A DNA stretch of 64,000 nt, taken from assembly GCA_000310025.1 (NCBI GenBank), contig FN649758.1, forward strand, positions 2,793,474 through 2,857,473, read 5' to 3'. Each line of letters opens with the position of its first letter. The stretch's first letter is position 1. This stretch comes from Ectocarpus siliculosus. Taxonomy: Eukaryota > Sar > Phaeophyceae > Ectocarpales > Ectocarpaceae. Both the position numbers and the translations under genes were made by a program. The notes beneath the pieces are model-generated. The model was not told where the DNA came from. It saw only the letters and a list, made by a program, of their open reading frames with translations, and did no database searches. Below, piece after piece: positions 23,801-36,600 of the stretch.

Positions 23801-26115
23801 GACGGCCCGCTCTAGGTTACCGCACAATAGCGGCGACAGTGACCATGACCAAGACGTACAACGTCCCCTTGCGCATAGAACAGCAAACGCAACAGTAGTT
23901 GACATTCATTACACATTCCTCGGCTACAGCTCCTCTGGGGTTGCGGCCGAGACGGCGCCATTTTCACAGCCAAATTCGTGCGAGCCATTGGAACCATGGT
24001 ATTCCGTGGGGAACAAACTTGATGCACGGTCGTTCCGGAGTCACCCGTGCAGAGGTACGCTGGTAGATGGAGCCGGGATGAGGTGGGAAGGGGCGCTTTT
24101 CGAAGCTGCCGCTCGCGCCCACAAATCGTGAAACCCGAGAAACGAAACAGTCGAGGGCTTCGACAAGCGTACGAATAGCCACATCCACGGAAAAGGGCGA
24201 AATGGGACAACATGTGCTCGATACGTCCCAAGAAAGGGCATCGAATATGTCGTTGATTTCGCGCGCGACTTTCATAAGGAAGAACGTATAACTGGGACTG
24301 TTGTTGTTGTTCTAATATCGAATAGAATGATTTTCCGAAACATGTTTTTGTGGCACCCACCCCGGAACAAGGTCCTCGGACGGCCACTGGTTCGGCCCCT
24401 TGAGGGGTCTGGCGGCGTCTTCCTCCCCATCGGAAGGAGTAGGCAGCTCCCGGAATATGTAGTACCCTTCCTGTTCGACAGGAAAAAGGAGGTGGGGGGG
24501 CGTACTTGGTGTCTGGTGTCTGCATCGACAAACGTGTCATTGGTCGAAGCCTGACGATGGTAGAGCACGCATCGCCAATACTCTCACCACATGGCAACCG
24601 ACAACGATCGCATCATCAACAGGGTTCGCCAAGGACACACCGAGACACAAGAGCAAGACCAAGGACAAAAACATCAGAATAAAGAAAAGGAAGAACCACG
24701 TCACCACCATCCACCACCACCCACCACCACCAACAAAAAACAGCCCGCTTCAGTGGCAAAAATGGCAACAGCAGAAACAGCATCAAATATACGAAGCAAT
24801 CACCATGACACGGGTCAGCTGCACTTTACCTTGGTATCCCCCTTGACCTGCTTCGAAGGGTCCAGAATCTCCTCGTGCATGGGAGTGAAGCCGCGGTTGT
24901 GTCTGTCCGCCTTGACAGCCATCTTGTCGTCAATGCCCAGGGAAAAAAACGCTTTCGATTGCCGGAATACCTCTCGCATTGCGTCCTTGGAAACCCCGTG
25001 GTTTTCTACGTAGAAGAAACCAACGTCTTTGCATGCCTGAAAATGAAGGAAAAGTAAAGCCAGCCAGGCTTTAGAACGGAAACCCTGCGGGTGTTTTTGG
25101 TATTCGGCAGGATGGGATTCAGCTGGAGAAAGGGTGTTCTGTTGTTTTCGTTGTCGCTGCTGGTGTTGCTGCTGCTTGCTAAATTTGGTTTGGAAGATCC
25201 CATTCACACGGGGATTCCTATCGTCTCAAACGCCTTGACACTAGCAATGAGCAAGGCCCCACAGCAAACGAAGCTCCGGGTGGAGTATCCGAGCTACAGC
25301 ACTTGGCAAGCGCGCTTGTGCAACTATCTCACACGCGGCACAACACTGTAACGTCTGCGAGGGTAAGACTGGCGGAATGATACTTTGAAGATCAGAAATC
25401 ACCCCGGCATAACATGTAGTAGTAACGTGCGAAGCCCGTTGGCACGTCGTAGCCGCGAAGTTCTCGAGTCATGGCACGTCGGATCAACCCCAGCCTGCCA
25501 AGCGACCACCCACCACCACCTGCCCCTAATGTGTCGTCGTTGTCGTTCTGTTCACACGAAACAGCCGTGGCCTGATTCGAATCCCCTCCAAACTCCCCGC
25601 TCACCCGACCCGAAGCGGACGAATCCCGGTTTCGCGCGAACTTATCCATCGTGGAGCCAAACATTAAACATTAGTGTCCTGTATACCCTCTTACAAGCCG
25701 GTCGTGCCAAAGAGGAAATAACAACCTGGACCTCCGCCAAACTAGGAACTTCTTTTGTCGGCGGCGTGTGAGTCCTAGCCTCATGGACGACTGAGTTATT
25801 CAGCCCTTCCGAATCTCTTTGCCTGTTGTATGCTAGAACAAAAAAATCGTGGTTACACTAGGAGGTATGGAAGTCTCAACCAAACTTAATCCTTCCATCT
25901 GGCATCACGGACGAAGGCATCTGCCATCGCGGAGGTCTACGCTTGTGCCCCCGAATCCGAGCAAATGATGCGAAAAAAAGCAACGCCGTTGAGTAGGTTT
26001 AGGCTGCGGGCAGCGGTACCACAAAAGAGAAGAAACTGCTGTTACACTTTTATACCTTGGCTAGAACCTTCGGTGCTTCGGGACTCTCCATGTCCACAAC
26101 AGGAGGCTCCCACAT
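20852..26115 (-). CDS. 2-oxoglutarate/Fe(II) dioxygenase, isopenicillin-N-synthase-like (minus copy)
   Basis: Exons (minus strand, in order): 26056-26115, 24830-25036, 24361-24470, 23439-23598, 22870-22944, 22184-22287, 21715-21817, 20852-20995. All phases agree; the product is 320 aa. The N-terminal DIOX_N domain includes [20 protein letters not shown] (~17-36); the jelly-roll core carries the iron ligands H193-x-D195 (GAGAHSDYG) and H249 (STVHRVVN), and the 2-oxoglutarate-binding R259-Y-S261. A typical C-terminus ([11 protein letters not shown]) follows. Such cytosolic enzymes hydroxylate, desaturate or cyclise small molecules using O2 and 2-oxoglutarate; the substrate is unknown. The donor after 22184 is GCGAGT rather than GT, while the paralogue has GTGAGG at the same place, so this is a GC-AG intron. 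It is transcribed away from the plus-strand paralogue, whose first exon lies 997 bp from its own. Confidence 0.9.
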
Positions 26116-27625
26116 GGTGTGCCTGGTCGTAACCTCCTGCACTCGTGCTGCGGCGAGTTTTTCCTCTCTACTTCCCGGCCACACACATCGCTCTCTCTCT
26201 CTCTCTCTCTCTCTCACTCTGTGCGCTCCTCCGGCTCACTTTTCGCAAGAACGGCGGCGGCGGGGAAGCTATTGTCATTCAGTCGTTGCTGCTGCTGTTG
26301 ATGCTGCTGCTGCGTAGGAAAGTGTGAGAAGTCGGAGCGTTGTCGCTCTCGAATCACCGCTGCAGTGCTCACTCAGTGAAGGGTCGCTCAAGGGCATGAG
26401 TTTGCATCGCATACTCTGTGTCTGGCGCGCCTGCAGCTTCCGTGTTTATTGAGCATCTCTACGAGTTTCACTGACGGCAGGCGCCATGGCTAAGGCTGTT
26501 GTATCGATCACTCGACAATCGTACGGTGTTCTTGTTGTACAGCAGTAAAATAAAACATGCTTCAGGTCGGTGTGCACGTAACATCTGTCGCCTGGACTCC
26601 AATTTGCGAAACAGAGCCTCATCAAACAAAGCATGCCGGGCAAAGGAAAATAAACGGCCAAAGTTCATTCGAAAAGCACCTGCAGCATCAACATACAAGA
26701 AATCACAATTACCGAGCAACGGACAAGGCCTACAAGCCTGAGATTGTCGGTTGTTTTTCCCGAGTCATTTACCGGCGAGACTGTCAGCTTCAACCCAACG
26801 AGGGCGAGGAAAATCCTCTTTCATAACACCTAGTCAGATCGACAGCATCCAAGAGTTCACGGTACCTGAGAATTACGGCCGATATGTACCAAGTGTATCT
26901 GACCAGACAACCGGAACGTGGGCTGTGCGTGGTAAAGTGGTACTAAGCTCTTGGTACGGTGAGTGTTTTTTTTGTTGTGGACACATGCCAACTTTCCACT
27001 TGTGGAGCTCCGTGTCTACGAAGAACGAAGAAGAAAGCAAGGGGTCATGTGGTGGCGTCATATAGTCGCCAATTCCAGTGTTCCTTCAAGTCAACGGCAA
27101 AGAGGAAATGCAATGTGGGCCCCGCCTGTTGTCGACATGGACAGCTCCTCGGCGCCCGCGGTGCTCGCCAAGGTATGATGACACACAAACTATCGGCGCC
27201 ATGGGTATGTGCGGTTATACTGCTGTAGACTGTAGACTTGCCTGGAAAATCCCCACAAGCGTTGTGCTGCTGTGTGCGCACAGGAATGACATGCAGCAGG
27301 GCTACATTTAGACACACCAGCAGTAGTTGGCAACGTGTTCATTCATCCACAGACGGACGCTGTCGGAAAAACTGAATGTCAACATCTCCGTACTGTACAA
27401 AAGCTCGAACCTCGAACAACTCCCCCCGAACTCCAAAGATCCAAAGATGCCACACAATGACGTCCCCACCACAACACTGTGGTCTTATCTCGAATGGGTA
27501 GTCTTTCTGTGTTTGTATTTATGTTTTCTAACATGCAACACTGCTGTATGTCGCAAAAATATTCGATGCACCCAGGGGGGCGCACATAAGCCATGCACCC
27601 ACACTTGGCAGTCCCGCCTATAATC
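25767..27625. repeat. Segmental duplication block B (working dioxygenase promoter cassette)
   Basis: This is the direct-repeat partner of block A (15774-19360). It contains first exon 26056-26115 (-), the spacer, and first exon 27113-27172 (+), plus the starts of both first introns. Both first exons keep a full 60-nt frame and a good donor, and both have matching downstream exons, so this is taken as the functional copy. Confidence 0.8.
26116..27112. promoter_or_regulatory. Probable bidirectional promoter between the two dioxygenase genes
   Basis: The 997 bp separate the two divergent start codons, so both 5' UTRs and core promoters must lie here unless non-coding 5' exons exist. It contains a (TC)n tract at about 26190-26214 and CTG-rich runs near 26285. 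No clear TATA box was assigned. The homologous spacer in block A is 2208 bp. Confidence 0.5.
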
Positions 27626-30600
27626 CTATAATGCATGCCCGATGTTACTGAAAATTGAAAAATTGACAGAATAAACGGTACCAGTTAGACTATGCATATG
27701 AAAAAGCACACTACAGAGTGAGGGTCCCGGTTTAGAGACCCTTAGTGCCACGACGAGATATGTTCGCTATTCGGGGCATCTCGTTAAACCCGGTTTAGCG
27801 ACCACTGGTCGGTGGTCGCTAAACCGCGAGCCTCAATAGCGACTAAATAGCGGTCGCTAAACCGGGAAAAAGCGCCATTTCGTGGGGCGAAAGGCCGTGT
27901 GGCAGAAATCTCCTTGACCGGGTCATGTATGCGTCGTATTGCAGCAGTCACATGAAGGTAGAGGAAAGAAGAAGAACCTTAGGGTGGACAACCGGGGGGT
28001 CGTTCCTATACGGTATGCGTTCCAATCAACCAGCAAGCTCGTTGTACCCTCCGAAGTTTGTAGGAAATGTCTCAACAAGTGTACAGAGGGTGCCCTGTGT
28101 CTTTGTATTTTCCCGAATGCTGAACAATCTGTCCCTACATGTATACCAAGTCCGATCTGCGAATAAAAAAAAGAAAGGCGGGAAACGGGGAAAAATTATG
28201 GCTACGTCCCCAAAAAACAAAAACAAGAACCCCTACATGGCGCGGAGAGAGTTTGTGAACGCCCAAGCGGAAAAGAACCTCGCGCTGCTAGTGACTTCAT
28301 TCTGCTACTATCGCGTGTACCGATCATGTTTAACTAAACACATCTCTGATGTCAGCCTGCCGCGCTAGTTTCGCGGAATGTGCTTCGATGAACAGCATAT
28401 TTGCTTCCCCGTCACATCGCTCCATGAGTTCATAGCAGCAACAGACAACGTTTGTTCACGGCAGCCGCAGGTACTGGCGTTGTGTGGTCGTACTCGTGAT
28501 GACAGTATTCTTCCCTCCTCCACCGCCGAGATTTCGTTTGTGCCTGCGTATCGCCCGGCGTCTGCTGATCCCCTGTGGTGCTATCGGATTTGACTCCGTT
28601 CCGCACAAGTTTGCGAGCCCTTCCTGTGCACCGTTTGGGTGTGCGTCATTCCTTTCGTTTCCCTTGTGTTTTTCGTGAAAACTTGTACTCTTTTCTTTGG
28701 GCCATTTTTCACCTTGAAAGCAGCTGAGTTGGAGAAACATCTTCTACACAAACCGAGGGGTGTGCAGAAACGCACACCTACACGGATCGTACATGAGCGA
28801 CTTCCAGCATTGCGCGCCTTTTGGTCGGATATTTTGGTGTCCCCGTCCAACACGGGTTCTTTTGTGTTGTGTACGTCGAGGGTCCCGACGGGTTTTTGCG
28901 CAAATGTCCTTCTACCTGCAAGAACGTGGCATCGAGAAATTCCAAAGCGACACGATTCGTGGTTGGAGCGTCGACAAGAGCAGCTCGAACCCGTTTGCGC
29001 AGCAGAGGGGACCATCCATTGGCCCACTTCGGTGCGTCAAAACTCTGTTGGCGCTTGCCATCAATTATGCGCGAAGAATTTCGGCGACAACTCCTTGGCA
29101 GCTGGAAGCATAACGGGAAAACTCGTCCGGACTCAAACCAAGCGACAAGCAATTAACACTGTCCTACTGTTCAGACTTCATGTTGTCCATCTTGTTTTGA
29201 ATGCGAATGAGATCTGCGTCGGCTGCTTCGGCTTCAACGGCGTCAAGAGCCTCCTGGCGCTCCCTCGCTCCTGTGGACGACAAAGGCAGAGCAGCATCAT
29301 CCGGTAGCGACACCCTCGGCGAAACATCCTGCTGGGATTGCGCATCGGAGTCCCTTGCCACAGAGCCTGCACCTGCCAAAACGGACACCCATTGAGGGAC
29401 AAGAGTCTGCTACAACGGGGGTCTTGACACCGAACGTCGTCCCGAAAGTTCCTGCCGCAAAGGGCTCGTCCTCAAAAGTGCGGCTGACGATGATGACTGC
29501 TAAGGTCCTCCAGAAAGCTCCTGCCGCAAAGGTCTCGTGTCCGGCGCAAGCGAAAACGCCGGCGAAGGCGCACGTGAAGCTTGAGCGTGGGGCGAAGCGG
29601 GAAATATGGAGGCACTATTGGCCGTATCTTGTGACAGTTGAGGATGGTGCGATGGCTCGTACATAGCCTCTTGTTCAGGGACAGAAGCAGTGACAGGTTT
29701 GCTGTACGAGAGGAAATGGGTGCTGTTCGCTCGGCTGCTGGGATCTCAAACGGGCACCAATATCCGCTGCGCGACTAGGCAACTGTGAACGTGCAGCTTC
29801 GGCAATTCGCTCATCGGCGCGGTGTACAGGTTCTCGCGAAACGGCAACAACGCCCTCGCCAGGGCGGTGCGGTGGCTGTGACGGTCGCTCCAAACACCCG
29901 GGTCTGTTTCCAAATGGAGCTTGATGTCAGGATTGAGGAAGCCGGTGGCGTTCACAAAACCGAGCGTGCAGAGTTTGAAAGAATGATCCTCGCCCAAACA
30001 AGTGAAGCATTTACCCTTGTACAGCTGAAGACCATCTCGCCGAGCTTCGCTAGCAACCAACGGGGCGAATCAACCCACCGGGTTAGCACAAAACGAGGTA
30101 GACATGGGGACGAATTCCGCGACTACCGCTTTCGGTGTTCGATCACCCTACGGTAGACGGTCATCAGAGTTTAGACCGCGACCAAGTGGGGTGTTGCGAT
30201 TTGGCTCTGGACCGTCAACGTCGGGCGTACGATCTCGTCCGGGAGTACAACGCGCTGAAAGTTTCGCGTGTCGAGCGTCGCAACTCCTCCCTTCTTGATA
30301 CCATCAATAAGCTAGCTCCCTACGTGTTCCGCTGGTGGTTGGGCTTGGGTGTGCAACACGGCCGCAACCATCCGGCAAGGGGCGAAGGACACGGATCAAC
30401 AGGTGCTCACGGCTAGGTTTTCGATTTCTGGGACATGGACCCTACAAAGTTTTTGAGCAGTGGGTCCCGCCTCGGTTGAAGATACTCCAGATGGCCGGGC
30501 TGCGCGCAAACTGCTGTATCTAGATCCTCCTTCGGATCTTTCTGGTCCGGATTCTCGCGCATCCTACGATGCAAGCCCTGTCGTAGTCCGTATGACACGG

Positions 30601-33600
30601 ACCGTTTGCCGCAGTCTCTGCCTGCTGATCTTTGGCAGTTTTTTTTTCATTCTTTTGTGGACAATTGCCCCCCGTTCCGTGTCACCGAGGATGACGTATC
30701 TGCGCCCGTAGGTCGTCTTGAAGTGGGACTCACATCTCGGGACATCATTTGGTTCGGCATCGTAACGGCATCCTCGCGGTGTTGTACCAGGCACACTGGA
30801 TCGGCCTCACCACTCCCTCTTGGGAACGAGAATCCGATCTGGATAGGTTTCGCCGGCACATTCTTTAGTATTGGTCCAAGATGCAAGCAGGATAACTGCA
30901 ATTATCGCGTGACTCGTACTCGCGTGGCACACCGCGAGATTGCAAGGTCTCGAGGAGAACGATACATGCCTCCAGGATTTAGTCTTGTGTCTCACGAGAC
31001 TTGGCTTCGTCGTTTTGGTGCCTCTCCTCTGCCGGTCGGCGCGGGATTGTGGTACACGGCACGCGATGGCCTGTGGTGGAATGGTCAAAGTGGGGCTTAT
31101 CAGGACAGATCGTGCTTCGTTCGGCTTTTCAATGACCCGGGTCCCAGGATTCTCCCCTTGCCCACGATGTTATACTCTACCGCTTTGGACGCACCGTGCG
31201 GATCGTGGTGTTTAAGAGAAATGTCGTTCGCGCCCTATGGGCGACATCAATGTCTGGACTCCACTTCGTGCTGACTCATTACCGTTAGCTTCCCACGATT
31301 TCTTCATAGCCTCGTTTAGTGGTGAGCGAGCGCGTTTGCCTGATTTGGTTTGTTTCCTGCTTTACACATGGATTGTGTGTGTCTTCATATTTCAGATTTC
31401 TCTTTGTGTAAGCGCTTTTCTGTTTTGGTTGCTTAGTATTTTGGACGACAGGACACGAAAAGGAAAGAAAAGAAAAGAAAAGAAAAGAAACGCCAAGATC
31501 AACAATTTTCCAGTGTCCGACTTTGTCGCTTCTTCGTCAACCGTTGTCGCCGACTGGAATAGAACGAGTGTCTCCCTCTCTGAGTAGATTTTGACGGGGT
31601 GTTACCTTCATGGACCGTGACTGATGTCTTTTTCCTCGTTGCCTGCATTTCTCAATGGATTGCCGCGACCTGGATGTGTGTTCATTCTTTTGTGTTTGTT
31701 TCTGGTTGCCTGCATTCACCAGTGGGCTGCCGCGACCTGGATGTGTGCCATTCTTTTTTGTGTTTTGTGTTAATGTTGGTTGCTCCTTTGACGCTTGTCA
31801 GGGCTTGTGGCCGTCTTCAGTATTTCACATCATCGGAGTTGAGAGAAATCGAAGCATGGGTGGGTCATTTAGTTTGCACCGGGTGTACTGTAGTTCTGGA
31901 GGTGTCGTTTGGCGTTTCCCCACTTGTTCGTCGGTGTTGTTTGCCTCTGAACACTTGGAGAAAGAGTTCCCCAAGTTTCGTCAGTATCCTTTGCCTTTGA
32001 ACACTTGGAAAAAGACTTCCCCCAATTTTCATCAGTGTCTTTTGCCTTTGAACACTTGGATAAAGACCTTCCCCCAAGTGTCATCTTCCAAATTGCAACT
32101 AATGTCTGTTTTATTTGCTTCGTCATAACGGAGGTGTGCTAAATGCATGCACGCACTCCACGCTTGGGGATTCCTTATGCGGTTTCGTCGCCTTCTCCTG
32201 AGGCCTTCGTCGACGCTTGTCATCACTCACTTCATTTAACTTCTTCTCCGCCATCGTCACCTTCTGGCGAAGACTTTCATCACCGTCGAGACGACGAGTT
32301 TCAGTGTTGCTCTGTTTTGTGTGCTCAAGTTGTGTGTGTTTGTGTGTTCAATATCGCCAGCATGCGCGAGATATGGGGCGATTTGTCGCGTCCAGTTTTC
32401 CGGCCTTGATCGTCTGTGCCCCGAGCCATCGGTTTTTCTTAGGTTTTAGACTCTAACGTTCCTTCTGCGATTTGGTTTGACTGGCAAGGTGGGAACCATT
32501 TTCCGTGTTTCGTGCGTATCATCCATTTTGGCCATGGACGTTTTCAAGTTTCGCTTCGTTTTCCTTTACGTCGCGTCCATCTTTTCGACGGCCGTATCTC
32601 TTTGGGAATCTTTGGACTTTTGGGTAGGTTTTGTCCCTGGTCTAAGGCATTGTCGGCCCTGTTGATGATTCAACCTAGTCATGCGATCCTTGATCAGCGA
32701 AGTCAGCTCTATCACGCTGCGGTTGAGTACCGCAATGTCTTCCCATTGCTCCTACTTGGTTGGGTCTTGAGTTTTTTTCTGTTGGCGTTATTCTGGACTC
32801 TCTCGTCCCACATCCCTCCGAGGGACCATACCACATCAGACTCAGCTATCTGCGTGCCCCCTGGTTGCGAGATGGACCCCCACCTCAACCAGGCCTTTCT
32901 CTCTCTCGTCAATTCAAGCAACACCCCATTTCTACACAGTCGTGGAGGCAAGGCATCAAGCGACCGTACCTCTTTCTTTACCCTAGGACCGAGCGGCTTC
33001 CACGTGCTGGGGCCCCTTCATGTATGTCCAATCAATATCCACCTGGGCCACGTCAACACCATAAGAAATTATGAAAGTTTACACACACAAAAGCAACGGG
33101 TGCTCTTGAGGACATTCAACCATGGGTACCACAAATAATACCCGCCGCCCAACAACTTCCCAGCATACTCCTTCACAACTCCCCAGCATAACATACAGGC
33201 AATCAGATATACAAGATAATTACCTAACTGTGTTATCGAGCCGGTTACCCACAGGGGAGATATCGCTATATGCTGCTGCTCTGGGAACCGTACAAATGTA
33301 GCTATGAATTCATTGCTACTGTACACTCTTATCTGTGGAAGAGACGGATTTGTTGTGTTATTGGTGTGAAAAAAAAACTGTGTTCATATCACAGAATTAT
33401 ACAAAGACACCCTCCATGTTGTATGTACAAGATGGATGACACAGCAGTAGAGCCGTGTGATAAAGGGGGGGGGGGTGCCAGAGACACCAGGCTGTCGAAC
33501 CTGCGTCAAGTGGATGGCAAGTATGGAACCCTCCGTTCGAGAACAGAGGGAGGACCCAGAGACACCACCCCACACCTCAATCAAGTGCCTGCAGCAACTG

Positions 33601-36600
33601 GGAGGCCCGAATGTATGGATAAATACTACACAAAACGACACCGTTTTTGTCGTTCACCGACAGTTCTGCTGCTGTACCACGCGCATACGGTTCAACCCCT
33701 CATATTGCCACCATCATGGTGCTGTGTGCATTTGCATGCACCTGCCTCGGTGCGCCCGGTCCGACTTCGTGACATTGGGCCCGGCGGCCCGGTTGAATTT
33801 TTCATTTTTTTCTCAGTTAGGTTTCCGGCAACTTCCTGCATATCTAGGCGTGCTATTGAAACTAGCTTCCCCTGGGAAGAGAAGTGATGAGGACTCTCGA
33901 CGTGACACGGGACTCAGAGGGACGCGTTGGATTCCATACGCAACAGGCTCAACTATCCGCCCACTCTTGAAGGTTCAACGGTGTAGGTACGTTTTCTCAA
34001 TCTCGGCTGAATTGTTTTTGTGGTTGTGTTCGATCTCGAACCCTCTCACTCGAGCCCTGTCCATCACCTGCTGCGTTTCAAAACGGAAGTTCCCTGCCCG
34101 TCCTCGCCTTGAACCTCTGCGTTGTCCTCGGGTGGACAAGCAGGCATGTCGAGACTTCGGCTTCTTCTACGTGGAAAACCACGGCGTTTCCGAGGAAGTA
34201 ATGCGAGAAGTGTTCCGGCAATCCAAGTTGTTTTTTTCCCTCGGCATGGACGACAAGATGTCTGTCCGGGCAGACAAGAACAACCGCGGCTACACGCCCA
34301 TGCACGAGCAGGTGCTTGACCTGGAGAATCAGACCAAGGGAGATACAAAGGTGAGCGCTAGCTTCAGGTCTCGTGCGGGGCGTCGCCCCTGGCAACACAG
34401 GCTCGCACAGTAGCCTTGGCAGGGTTGTTGGTACATATATTGTAGACGTGTTGGATAAAGCATACAATCGGGGAACTTGGGTTAGGGTTACGGTTGGGGT
34501 CAGGCTCGCACAGTAGCCTTGGCAGGGTTGTTGGTACATATGTTGTAGACGTGTTGGATAAAGCATACAATCGGGGAACTTGGGTTAGGGTTACGGTTGG
34601 GGTCAGGGAATACGGTCTGCGTCCCCCCTCCCTGTTCTCTTTCCTCATAAACTTAGTAGTCTCGCGAAGGCGGTCCCTCTCGCAAGCAGCAGCTAATAGC
34701 TTGTCCTTGCCAGCACACGTTCGACGATAGAGGATATGGAGGGGAAGTCTCCCTCGCCAACCGGCGCGGATGTGAGCACGGCGGCCACAATTCGAATAAC
34801 TCTTCTTGCTTTCCCCCCTCTCCCGCCGTGCTACTCTTTCGGAAGCGCAGAGAGCGCATCTTTGGCCCCGACTAGTGCGAAGCACGTCTCGCCCTATGCT
34901 CAACATGCCCACTATCCGCCAGATTCAGCATCCGCACGAAATCGCCATCCCTTCCCCCCCGCTTCGCCAAAGCCCACCCTACCGCGCTACCGTAGTCATC
35001 AACCAAAGCTCAACCCACGATCTTCTTTCGCGGCACGTAGGAAGGGTACTACATCTTCCGAGAGGGGAGTGCTGGTGCTGCTGCCGATGGCGAACACGAT
35101 GATGCCAGGCCACTCTCAGGCCCCAACCAGTGGCCATCCGAGGAACTGGTCCCAGGGTGGGTAAAACAGAACCACAGCAGGTGTCTCTCTTCGTATTGTA
35201 CACCTAATTCCCACGGTGTCTTCCCGTACCTACTAGAACGCTCCCTTCCCCTTGCATTCATTCTTCGTTGGAAAAGTACTTGTTCGACAAAAGCTACAAT
35301 TGACGATGCCCTGGAAATCTAGATATGGTGCGGAAACGATGTCCAGGATGAGTGGTATGGCGGGTTCACTACATTATATCACAGTAGGTGGACGCAGTCA
35401 AGGTTTGAGGAAAGTCACCTCAGGTACGCGCAGGTTCTCAAGTCTCTGTACTCTGTACATACATGGCACACCTTTTTTTCGGGGGTCAGATTCTCACCAA
35501 CATACGACAGAAATAGGCGCCTTTTTCGTCTGAGAGTGCGCAAGGAAGGATGAGTGCGGGTCAGTATGGGTAACCCCATGTGGGCGCAGTGGGCGACAAA
35601 AAATCCAGCGGCTTACCACCGGGGAATTCGCATCAAAACAAAAAGACTGGGTATGTGAGTGGCCCCTCCCGGCCCCCTACCCCTACGTACAACCCGGAGG
35701 TGGAAGACGACGATGCAAGAGCATTTCGTCAGGATGCACGCCGTGGGAGAGAGGCTAGCCGGGCTCCTGTCGGTCGGTCTTGGGCTAGATCCTGCCGTCT
35801 TCGGCACGTGCTTCTCGGAATTCGCGCACACCCTACGCTTGCTTCACTACTCAGCCGAGGTATTGAACCACATAGACAAGGTCGGCGGTTTCTCGTATGG
35901 GAGTAAGTGCGCCTCGGTTGGGGTGCCTGCTCGCGTCGGGTGATCAGAAGGAACGCCAGTATCTAGGCTCTTGGTTGAAACTTTCCCAAATGGAAGGGGT
36001 TTCCAAGAAGTGTTTCGAGCTCCGAGTGCACTATTCATCAGGGGAGAGCAAGAAATGGGGGAAAATCGATGTTGCAGCCGGGTGTTTGGCTTCAGAGGCA
36101 TCTCCCAGAAGAGTTGGCCTTCTCCTACACCCGATAGGTGCCTAGGGGTGGGCGTGTGGGAGGGCGCGAGAGGATCAAGCAAGTCCTGGGCACGAGTAAA
36201 GCTTTTGTTGGGATCTAGTGTGCAGGAGCGGACGGAGCTTTCGCAAGTATTCACGTTTCGCCGTCTTGCTTGTCCCACGTTCCACAACGAATCGACTAGT
36301 CCACCTTCTGTTCGCTGTCGGTGGCAGGTTTCGGACCCAGGGAAAGGCGTTATGGGTGCAGGGGCGCACACGGATTGGGGCCTGATGACCTTGCTCGCCA
36401 CGGTGAGATGGCAAGCCGCGAGCCGCCCTCCCCTGGGTTTGAAAACGTTCCCAAGTCCTTGTTTCCCCGTACGATGCGGAGGGGTTCAAAGAATACCTTT
36501 CTTCAAAACCGCAGAAAAAAGTCGGAATACTGGTCTGTGTTTGGCGGGTTGAAGGTACACTGTGAGACCAACCGCGTCATTCGAACCGCATTCATTCATT

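Larger units (their letters stand above)
31276..34143. other. Rest of dioxygenase intron 1: repeats, no gene
   Basis: Apart from the simple and tandem repeats listed separately, the open frames at 32512-33138 and 33457-34413 show no recognised domain; the last only ends in the real exon 2 of the dioxygenase. Confidence 0.4.
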
